Assembly: GCF_029623955.1 (NCBI RefSeq)
Contig: NZ_JARSBP010000010.1
Location: 152,666-216,665, forward strand
Reading direction: 5' to 3'
From: Mycobacterium sp. 236(2023)
GTDB lineage: Bacteria; Actinomycetota; Actinomycetes; Mycobacteriales; Mycobacteriaceae
Length of the DNA stretch: 64,000 bases
The notes beneath the pieces were generated by a model. The model ran no database searches. It saw only the letters and a program-made list of their open reading frames with translations, and was not told the DNA's origin. Positions 56,284 to 64,000 of this stretch are shown piece by piece; position 1 is the stretch's first letter, and every line of letters starts with the position of its first letter. The translations under genes and the position numbers were made by a program.

Positions 56284-56286
56284 TGG

Positions 56287-56475
56287 CTAGCGCCTGCCAC
56301 GGTGGTTGGGACCCCCGCGGCTACGCATCGTCACGCCGGATTCTCGCAGCATGGTGTGCACAGACCCGTAGGAGTGGCCGGTCGACGCGACCAGAGACCT
56401 GATGCTGGCGCCGCCCTCGTACGCACTGCGCAACTCGCTCAGAAGCTGATCTCTGGGCTTGCCGCTGTTTTTCAT
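56287..56475 (-). CDS. Small HTH protein (Rv1473A-like)
   Basis: 62 residues, basic. LLSELRSAYEGGASIRSLVA then STGHSYGSVHTMLRESGV form one helix-turn-helix of the kind found in resolvase-like and Hin-type DNA-binding domains. The basic tail MRSRGGPNHRGRR may bind nucleic acid. M. tuberculosis has an equivalent small gene here (Rv1473A). The ATG at 56475 fits. It faces acnR tail to tail with 3 bp between, and lies between acnR and the ABC-F gene. Target unknown. Confidence 0.75.
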   Translation of the reverse strand: MKNSGKPRDQLLSELRSAYEGGASIRSLVASTGHSYGSVHTMLRESGVTMRSRGGPNHRGRR

Positions 56476-56519
56476 GACCGCGGCATACCCAGACGGGTAG
56501 CTGTTGACACCCGATGGGG

Positions 56520-58145
<1,626 letters not shown>

Positions 58146-58241
58146 GCTGATGCTCCCGGGAAAAAGGTGGGTTTGGGCCCCCAAAGGCTAGTGCGCACCA
58201 CCCACCCGACGCCAACCGATAACGCGGGCGCCTATTTTTAG

Positions 58242-58260
58242 CGAGGTTAGCCTAAGCTCT
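58242..58260. promoter_or_regulatory. IdeR-like iron box before the FAAL operon
   Basis: AGGTTAGCCTAAGCT (58244-58258) matches the 15-base core of the IdeR consensus (AGGTTAGSCTAACCT) at 14 of 15 positions, though the outer two bases on each side do not match. It overlaps the expected start of transcription from a -10-like TATTTT (58233-58238) and is 31 bp before the FAAL start. In that position iron-loaded IdeR would repress. The ABC-F gene lies on the other side but its start is about 100 bp away. Confidence 0.65.
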
Positions 58261-58288
58261 TCCGGACATTAGGTGGTGAAAGTCAGAA

Positions 58289-59971
58289 GTGATCGAATCG
58301 TCCATTCCGGCGCTCCTTCGGGAGCGCGCGAGTTTGCAGCCCCACGACACGGCGTTCACCTACGTCGACTTCGACGTGGACCCCGCGGGCGTGCCGGACA
58401 GCCTGACCTGGTCTGAGCTGCACCGGCGGGTGGTCAACCTCGCCGACGATCTCAGGGAGATCGCCGCGCACGGTGACCGTGCACTGATCCTTGCTCCGCA
58501 GGGAATGGACTACGTCGTCGGCTATCTCGGCGCCCTTGAGGCCAACCTGATCGCGGTGCCGTTGGCAGCGCCGATGCATCCGTCGGGCGACGAGCGCATC
58601 CGCGCGGTTCTCGACGACGCGACACCTACCGTGATTCTGACCACATCGGCCCTCGTCAACGACGTCGCACGGTCCGTCGCCGATCATCCGGCCCGGCCGG
58701 CGATCGTCGAGACCGACAGGCTGGACCTGATTGCCCGCCGCCGCCTGCAGCGCAGGCGCGAGGACCGCCCGGACGTGGCCTACCTGCAGTACACCTCCGG
58801 GTCGACGCGCACGCCGGCCGGCGTCATGGTGTCGCACCGCAATCTGGCGGCCAACTTCGAACAGATGACGGCGAACTTCTTCGCCGACCACGGCAGGGTC
58901 GCGCCGCCCGGAACCACCGTGGTCTCGTGGCTGCCCTTCTATCACGACATGGGTCTGCTGCTGGGAATCTGCACCCCGATCCTGGGTGGCTGGAAAACGG
59001 TGTTCACCAGCCCGGTGGCGTTTCTGACCAAGCCTGCGCGCTGGATGCAGTTGCTTGCCTCCCACGAGTGGGGCCTGACGGCGGCCCCGAACTTCGCGTT
59101 CGATCTGACCGCGGCACGGACGTCCGACGCCGACATGGCCGGCCGCGACCTCGGGAACGTGCTGGCGATCATGAGCGGTGCCGAACGGGTTCAGCCGGCG
59201 ACCGTCGAGCGGTTCGCCAAGAGGTTCGCTCCGTACAACCTGCCCGACACCGTGATTCGGCCGTCCTACGGGCTCGCCGAGGCCACCCTCTACGTCGCGA
59301 CACGGCTACCGGGCGCGGCACCCACCGTCGTCGCGTTCGACTCCGAGAAGCTCTCCCACGGTGTTGCCGAACGCAGCACGGCAGGCACCCCGCTCGTGAG
59401 CTACGGCCCGCCCACGTCGCCCGACGTGCGCATCGTCGACCCGGAATCGCGGCGTGAAGTAGCCGCGGGCACCATCGGCGAGATCTGGGCCCGCGGCGAC
59501 AACATCTGCCTCGGATACTGGAACAAGCCCGACGAATCGGCCCACACGTTCGGCGGAGTCCTCGACGACGAGACTGGCCAAACATGGCTTCGGACAGGCG
59601 ATCTCGGCTTCCTCTCCGACGGAGAGCTGTTCATCGTCGGCCGCCTGAAGGATCTGCTGATCGTCCGCGGACGCAACCACTACCCCGACGACATCGAGGC
59701 CACCGTCAGCGCGATCTCCGGTGGCCGCAGCGCCGCGATCGCGGTCGACCAGGACGGCACCGAACAACTCGTCGTCGTCGCGGAGGCCAAGACCGACCGT
59801 GACATCGTCAGTGACGTGACGGCCGCGGTCGCGAACGCCCACGGACTCACCGTCACCGACCTCGTACTCGTGCAGCGCGGTTCGCTGCCGATCACCACGA
59901 GCGGCAAGATTCGCAGGCAGATGTGCGTAGAGCAATATCTGAGCGCCTCACTCGCCCGCCTCGACGCCTGA
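58289..59971 (+). CDS. Fatty-acyl-AMP ligase (FAAL, FadD-like)
   Basis: Activates a fatty acid as acyl-adenylate and, in this family, passes it to an acyl carrier protein rather than to CoA. 560 residues. AMP-binding signature YLQYTSGSTRTPAGVMVSHR, then WLPFYHDMGLLLGI, LTAAPNFAFDL, RPSYGLAEATLYVATRL, GRLKDLLIVRGRNHYPDDIE and a final lysine in ITTSGKIRRQM. The layout follows FadD28/FadD32-type FAALs, including the FAAL-specific insertion. No acyl carrier protein or polyketide synthase is adjacent. The GTG at 58289 was taken; upstream lies an IdeR-like box. It is first of five tightly packed genes. Confidence 0.9.
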   Translation: MIESSIPALLRERASLQPHDTAFTYVDFDVDPAGVPDSLTWSELHRRVVNLADDLREIAAHGDRALILAPQGMDYVVGYLGALEANLIAVPLAAPMHPSGDERIRAVLDDATPTVILTTSALVNDVARSVADHPARPAIVETDRLDLIARRRLQRRREDRPDVAYLQYTSGSTRTPAGVMVSHRNLAANFEQMTANFFADHGRVAPPGTTVVSWLPFYHDMGLLLGICTPILGGWKTVFTSPVAFLTKPARWMQLLASHEWGLTAAPNFAFDLTAARTSDADMAGRDLGNVLAIMSGAERVQPATVERFAKRFAPYNLPDTVIRPSYGLAEATLYVATRLPGAAPTVVAFDSEKLSHGVAERSTAGTPLVSYGPPTSPDVRIVDPESRREVAAGTIGEIWARGDNICLGYWNKPDESAHTFGGVLDDETGQTWLRTGDLGFLSDGELFIVGRLKDLLIVRGRNHYPDDIEATVSAISGGRSAAIAVDQDGTEQLVVVAEAKTDRDIVSDVTAAVANAHGLTVTDLVLVQRGSLPITTSGKIRRQMCVEQYLSASLARLDA

Positions 59972-59977
59972 CCCACC

Positions 59978-60697
59978 GTGATCTCTTTCATCGTCCCGAC
60001 CCTCGACGAAGAGGGCACGATCGAGCAGACCCTCGAATGCCTTGCGGCCTACACCGGCGAGCACGAGATCATCGTGTCGGACGGCAACAGCACCGACGGC
60101 ACCGTCGACATCTGCCGCAGGTTCACCGATCATGTCATCGTCCACGGTGAGCCGCGCCGACAGACGATCGCCGAGGCCCGCAATGTCGGGGCTGCCGCGG
60201 CCCGCGGGGACCACCTGGTGTTCGTCGACGCCGACGTACTCATCCCCGACATCGACCACTTCTTCGCGACCGCGTACGCAGCATTCGCGGCAGACGACCG
60301 CGTGGTAGCGCTGACGGGCAAGTACCGGGTGACTCCGGAGAACGCCACTGCTGCAGACAAATACGTGTTCACGATGCTGGGGCTGCAGTTCCTCATCCAG
60401 AACAACGTGCTCGGCATCGGCGGCTCGGGCGGCGAGTTCCAGATGATCGATGCCGAAGCGTTTCGCACAGTCGGGGGCTTCGACGAGCGGCTGCCCGCCG
60501 CCGAGGACATGGACCTGTTCCGCAGGCTGTCCAAGATCGGGCGGACACGGTTCGAAAGCAGGCTGACGGTGTACCACACGGGGCGCCGGGCCCACGCCGT
60601 CGGCTGGCGAACCCTTCTGTGGCAATGGTTTTCGAACTCCGTGTCCGTGTTCGCGTTCCGCCGGTCCGCCAGCAGCGAATGGACGGTGGTCCGGTGA
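59978..60697 (+). CDS. Family 2 glycosyltransferase
   Basis: 239 residues. GT2 fold: ISFIVPTLDEEGTIEQTLEC, EIIVSDGNSTDGTVDICRRF and the metal-binding DAD in HLVFVDADVLIPDIDHFF; a ERLPAAEDMDLFRRLSKIG stretch carries the acidic catalytic region. One amphipathic helix near the C-terminus (WRTLLWQWFSNSVSVFAF) may attach it to the membrane. Sugar and acceptor are unknown. It starts 6 bp after the FAAL stop and overlaps the ATPase by 4 nt, so it most likely glycosylates a lipid made or exported by the same operon. Confidence 0.85.
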   Translation: MISFIVPTLDEEGTIEQTLECLAAYTGEHEIIVSDGNSTDGTVDICRRFTDHVIVHGEPRRQTIAEARNVGAAAARGDHLVFVDADVLIPDIDHFFATAYAAFAADDRVVALTGKYRVTPENATAADKYVFTMLGLQFLIQNNVLGIGGSGGEFQMIDAEAFRTVGGFDERLPAAEDMDLFRRLSKIGRTRFESRLTVYHTGRRAHAVGWRTLLWQWFSNSVSVFAFRRSASSEWTVVR

Positions 60698-61626
60698 TCG
60701 AGGTGACCGGCCTGACGAAGGCGTACGACGGCGGGGTCTCGGCCCTGACGGACGTCAGCTTCACGGTGCCGACGGGTTCGGTGCTCGCGCTGCTCGGCCA
60801 CAACGGTGCGGGGAAGACGACGACGGTGCAGATCCTGTCGACGCTGATTCCGCCGACGTCGGGGCGGGCGCTGGTCGGCGGATACGACGTCGTCGGTCAG
60901 GCCGACGACGTCCGCGACAGTATCGGTGTGACGGGCCAGAGCGCCTGTCTCGACGAGCTTCTGACGGGCCGGGAGAACCTGACGCTGTTCGCGCGGTTGC
61001 GCGGCATGCGGCGCAAGGCGGCACGACAGCGTGCCGATGAGCTGATCGAGCAGTTCGACCTCGGGCACGCCGCGAACCGGCCCGTGCAGACGTATTCCGG
61101 CGGCATGCGGCGCCGTGTCGACATCGCCATCGCGCTGGTGGCGACGCCAAGGGTGCTGTTCCTCGACGAGCCGACCACCGGCCTTGACCCCCGCAGTCGG
61201 CTTCAGGTGTGGGAACTGGTGTCGTCGCTGGCCGCCGACGGGGTCACCGTGCTGCTGACCACGCAGTACCTCGAAGAGGCTGACGTACTGAGCGATTCGA
61301 TCGTCATCCTCAATTCCGGGCGGATCGTCGCCAGCGGCACGGCGGAGGAACTCAAGGCACAGACCGGTGCGACGTACTGCCAGGTGACGCTTGTGCATCC
61401 CGCCGACATGGCGCGCGTGTCGGCTGCCCTCGCGGAAATCGCCGAGGTCGACTCCGACGCGAACACCAACACCGTCTCGGTGCGGGCGGTCGACGGCGTC
61501 GGCACGCTGAGTGAGGTCGTGCGCAGGACCGATCAACTCGGGGTCGAGCTCATCGACATCACGCTGCGCAGACCCACGCTCGACGAGGTATTCCTGAACC
61601 TGACCCCGGCGGCGCTCACACCGTGA
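60694..61626 (+). CDS. Drr-type ABC exporter ATPase (DrrA-like)
   Basis: 310 residues. Walker A LALLGHNGAGKTTTVQILST, signature YSGGMRRRVDIAIALVATPR, Walker B VLFLDEPTTGLDPRSRLQVW, and the DrrA-type TTQYLEEADVLSDSIVILNS. The C-terminal 80 residues (RRPTLDEVFLNLTPAAL) carry the domain usual in DrrA exporters of polyketides and lipids. The GTG at 60694 shares GTGA with the glycosyltransferase stop; the longer frame to 60619 is shadow. It pairs with the two permeases that follow. Confidence 0.9.
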   Translation: MIEVTGLTKAYDGGVSALTDVSFTVPTGSVLALLGHNGAGKTTTVQILSTLIPPTSGRALVGGYDVVGQADDVRDSIGVTGQSACLDELLTGRENLTLFARLRGMRRKAARQRADELIEQFDLGHAANRPVQTYSGGMRRRVDIAIALVATPRVLFLDEPTTGLDPRSRLQVWELVSSLAADGVTVLLTTQYLEEADVLSDSIVILNSGRIVASGTAEELKAQTGATYCQVTLVHPADMARVSAALAEIAEVDSDANTNTVSVRAVDGVGTLSEVVRRTDQLGVELIDITLRRPTLDEVFLNLTPAALTP

Positions 61627-62363
61627 ATGCTCTTGCCGCGCTGACCGAACGGATGGTCCAGGTCGCGTTGCGCGACTTCGACCTCGTGCTCGGCGTGGTC
61701 GCCCCGGTGGTGACGTTGCTCGGGTTGAACTTCGCGCTGCGCCAGGTCATCGATACGGGCGATATGAGTTACGCCGACTATCTGCTGCCCGGCATCATCG
61801 TGCAGGCCATGCTGCTCGGCGCCGTGACCACCGCGGACCGGGCAGCGTGGGAACAGGCGTCGGGCTTCACGATTCGTCTTCGTACACAACCTATTTCGTT
61901 GTTCGCGCCGATGACGGCCCGGATCGCCTATTGCCTGATGCGTGGGATTCTGGCGCTGGCGGCGGCGGTGCTGACCGCGTGCATGCTGGGATTCCGCATG
62001 TCGGGTGGATTGCCGGCCGCCGCAGGGTTTCTCCTCGTCCCGCTGGTGTTGACGGTGGCGCTGTCGCTGGGCGCCGACGCGATGGGGACTCGGATCGGCA
62101 AGGTGGGCGCGGGACAACTCCTGCTGGTCCCCCAGCTCGTCCTGATTCTCGTCTCGACGTGCCTGGCGCCCACCGAGTCTTTCCCTGACTGGGTGCAAAC
62201 TTTCGTCGCGCATCAACCGGTCTCCCAGATCACCGACACGCTGCGGGATCTCACCGTCGGGCGCGCATCCGGCGGCGAGGTCGCGGTCACGGTGGCCTGG
62301 TGCATCGGCTTGCTGGTTGTTTTCGGTGCGGTCGCGGTGCGGGCGCAGAGGCGGGCGCGGTGA
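61623..62363 (+). CDS. ABC-2 permease, DrrB-like
   Basis: 246 residues with six hydrophobic segments and an ABC-2 layout: DFDLVLGVVAPVVTLLGLNF, MSYADYLLPGIIVQAMLLGA, HQPVSQITDTLRDLTVGR near the end. The VAHQPVSQITDTLR motif is shared by DrrB/DrrC permeases. Together with DrrA-like it would move a hydrophobic substrate outward. GTG at 61623 overlaps the ATPase stop (GTGA). Substrate not known; FAAL and glycosyltransferase neighbours suggest a lipid or glycolipid. Confidence 0.87.
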   Translation: MNALAALTERMVQVALRDFDLVLGVVAPVVTLLGLNFALRQVIDTGDMSYADYLLPGIIVQAMLLGAVTTADRAAWEQASGFTIRLRTQPISLFAPMTARIAYCLMRGILALAAAVLTACMLGFRMSGGLPAAAGFLLVPLVLTVALSLGADAMGTRIGKVGAGQLLLVPQLVLILVSTCLAPTESFPDWVQTFVAHQPVSQITDTLRDLTVGRASGGEVAVTVAWCIGLLVVFGAVAVRAQRRAR

Positions 62364-63139
62364 GGACGAGCCCCTCCACAACGACGGTCATCCTGGCCGA
62401 ACGCATGATGACCCATTGGCGCCGGAATCCCGTGATCCCGATGCAGTCGCTGCTGTTGCCGACACTGCTGCTGCTGACATACCACCTGGTGGTCAGCAAG
62501 TCGATGGTGCGACTCACCGGTGCCGACAACCTCAGTGCGCTTGTACCGATGTGCACCGTTGCGGGCGCCATGATGGGTGCGATCGGGGCCGGGTTCCGGA
62601 TTCCCGCCGAACGCGAAAGCGGCCTGCTCAGCCGGCTGTGGGTGCAGCCCGTGCAGCGGTACAGCCTGCTGGCGGGAACCCTTGCCGCAGAGGGCCTCCG
62701 AACGCTGGGCGCTGGAGTCATCATCGTGGCGGTGGGCGTCGCGCTCGGATTGCGGTTCGATGGCAGCCCGCTGGCCATTGTGCCGTTCCTGCTCATCCCG
62801 GTGATGGTGGTGGTTGTCTTCGCGACGATCGTCGCCTCGGTTGCCGTCACACGGCAAAGTACGGCGCTGCTGACGGTGCTCGGCGGCTCCGCGATCGGTC
62901 TGTCGTTCTGCACAGGCGGCATCGCTCCCGTGGACCTGTTCCCGTCGTGGCTCCAGCCGCTGATCAGATTCCAGCCGTTGACCCCCGTCGTGGAGTCGAT
63001 GCGGGCGCTGGCCGACGGTGATCCCGCGGGACCCGCACTGCTCGCCGCCGCGGCGTGGATGATCGTGCTGCTGGCCATCTTCGGACCCCTGGCTGCCCGC
63101 GGCTATCGCCGCGCCGCCCAATCGGGTGGCGCCGGTTGA
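62360..63139 (+). CDS. ABC-2 permease, DrrC-like
   Basis: 259 residues, about six hydrophobic segments, for example IVPFLLIPVMVVVVFATIVA and AWMIVLLAIFGPLAARGY. It carries RIPAERESGLLSRLWVQPVQ, an ABC-2 cytosolic motif, and ends RFQPLTPVVESMRALADG. The GTG at 62360 shares GTGA with the DrrB-like stop; the frame upstream to 62300 is shadow. It is the last gene of the operon and overlaps the degraded HNH gene on the other strand by 37 bp. The two permeases would form a heterodimer. Confidence 0.87.
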   Translation: MRTSPSTTTVILAERMMTHWRRNPVIPMQSLLLPTLLLLTYHLVVSKSMVRLTGADNLSALVPMCTVAGAMMGAIGAGFRIPAERESGLLSRLWVQPVQRYSLLAGTLAAEGLRTLGAGVIIVAVGVALGLRFDGSPLAIVPFLLIPVMVVVVFATIVASVAVTRQSTALLTVLGGSAIGLSFCTGGIAPVDLFPSWLQPLIRFQPLTPVVESMRALADGDPAGPALLAAAAWMIVLLAIFGPLAARGYRRAAQSGGAG

Positions 63140-63917
63140 CCGACGGCTGATTCATTGCGGCGGCGTTCGTCGTCGATGCGTTGGCGCCGCGCCTCGGCGC
63201 GGGTGATCGGCCGCTTGGGCATCGTCAGTCCCTCGGTGTGCTTGCGGGGCCGTCCGGTGGGCACGACCTCGGCGGTGGGCACACAGAGCCCAGGGAAGAG
63301 ACGCCGGCACCCTGGATAGGTCGTGGCCGTGCAGCCGTCGGGGTCGGTCCACACGATGGTGCCGTCGGGATGCTGGACGCTGCTCCACCCCGGCCAGAAA
63401 GTCTTGAGCAAGTGGTGTTCTCGGCATAGGCACGCGAGATTCGATGCACACGTCGGCCCGGACGGGTACGGGATGGTGTGGTCGATGTCGGCGATGGTGG
63501 CCGGTCTCGCACATCCGGGAAATCTGCATGTCAGATCCCGGCACCGGATGAATTCGGCCAGCTTTCGCGACGGCCGATAGCGAGGTTCCTGAGGCGCCTG
63601 ACCCGGGTGAATCAGCGGCCGAATCGTGGCGTGCATCGCGGCCTGAGCGGCAACCGGCGCCGGAATGACCACGCCACCAAGTATCGTCGCGGGGCTCGCG
63701 GGGCAGTACTCGCCGCGGTCGGCAGCGAGTGCGGCGTTCAGGCCCGCCAATGTGTAGCGATACCACGGCTGCGGCAGCAGCGGCGGTTTCTCCCCCCTAG
63801 TGCACGGCGCTGCGCGGTGAGGTCACCTGTCGGGGCGCCGGGAGTCTCGGTCTCGGTCTCGCCAACAGGATTGCCGTCATCGGTGGGCGTGTCAGATGGT
63901 TTGTGTAGCTGTGGCTC
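63103..63917 (-). pseudogene. 13E12-type DUF222/HNH protein, truncated and frameshifted
   Basis: The C-terminal part is intact: RYRPSRKLAEFIRCRDLTCR, FPGCARPATIADIDHTIPYP and NLACLCREHHLLKTFW, the zinc/HNH motif of mycobacterial 13E12 repeat proteins. Upstream, PTGDLTAQRRALGG and GEKPPLLPQPWYRYTL are in different frames; they join if the C6 run at 63792-63797 had seven bases. Further upstream a TAG (63918-63920) stops the frame, and the large DUF222 N-terminal domain (about 250 residues) is missing. So it is a remnant, though the frameshift itself could be a sequencing fault. 13E12 genes are often repeated in a genome and are sites of recombination and phage insertion. Confidence 0.75.
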
Positions 63918-63938
63918 CTAGTGAATGGAGCAGTATCG

Positions 63939-64000
63939 ATGGATGTGAGCACTGACGAGCCGATGTCGGGGGCTGACGCCGTAGAGGCGTTGAAGTCCGC
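63939..64000 (+). CDS. Start of an unidentified gene, cut by the window edge
   Basis: Reads MDVSTDEPMSGADAVEALKS from the ATG at 63939, with GGAG (63927-63930) 8 nt upstream, a good ribosome site, and GC-rich third positions. Only 20 codons are visible, so no family can be given. Confidence 0.45.
   Translation, partial: MDVSTDEPMSGADAVEALKS

Noticed and set aside
58146..58241. IdeR control of the divergent ABC-F gene
   Set aside because: The box lies about 100 bp from that start and there is no promoter-like hexamer placed to be covered by it.

Overview
The window is high-GC actinobacterial DNA from a mycobacterium, most likely a rapid-growing Mycolicibacterium. The evidence is gene content and order. 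From memory, long blocks match M. tuberculosis: bioA-bioF-bioD and treX-treY-treZ (Rv1562c-Rv1571), ilvA-dnaE1 (Rv1547-Rv1559), dinX-ansA-lspA-rluD-ileS (Rv1536-Rv1540), and acn-ripA-ripB-moxR1-fabG1-inhA-hemZ-mutAB-meaB-lipL (Rv1473-Rv1497). No rRNA, tRNA, CRISPR array or complete insertion sequence was seen. Nearly every base lies in a gene.

Region by region: 1-6102 is the biotin block (bioB cut by the left edge, its regulator bioQ, a methyltransferase, a 2H phosphoesterase, bioD, bioF, bioA), with two matching BioQ operators. 6126-14473 is an acyltransferase plus the treX-treY-treZ operon, which makes trehalose from glycogen. 14450-18815 holds an atypical histidine kinase, an NAD(P)-binding protein, ilvA, a frameshifted Ddn-like reductase and a small membrane protein. 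18812-31427 carries replication, repair and translation genes (dnaE1, dinX, rluD, lspA, ileS) with a TetR gene, rarD and ansA. An ileS T-box leader occupies about 31428-31645.

31680-33587 is an accessory-looking module. It has a half-size condensation-domain-like protein facing an HTH regulator and a polytopic membrane protein, with three TCCCAAA-type operators between the divergent starts. A broken gene remnant follows. 33827-40185 is lipL and the methylmalonyl-CoA mutase operon (mutA-mutB-meaB). 40285-43930 has membrane and SPFH/NfeD genes. 43927-51941 is a minus-strand run: ripA, ripB, moxR1, DUF58, VWA, fabG1, inhA and ferrochelatase. It links peptidoglycan hydrolysis, a MoxR-type chaperone set and mycolate synthesis.

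52151-58145 holds the Rv1476-like membrane protein, acnA with its probable regulator acnR, a small HTH protein and an ABC-F ATPase. 58242-63139 is a tightly overlapped operon behind an IdeR-like iron box: fatty-acyl-AMP ligase, GT2 glycosyltransferase and a Drr-type ABC exporter. The right end has a degraded 13E12/DUF222-HNH gene and the first codons of another gene.

The strongest candidates for something new are the condensation/HTH/membrane module with its phased operators and the iron-box FAAL-GT-exporter operon. Two genes (18067-18503 and 63103-63917) each carry a one-base shift at a homopolymer, so sequencing error must be excluded before calling them broken. Many genes show a -10-like TANNNT 6-9 nt before an ATG/GTG, the arrangement expected of leaderless mRNAs. 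Comparisons with named families and with M. tuberculosis are from recognition of the translated sequence, not from searches.
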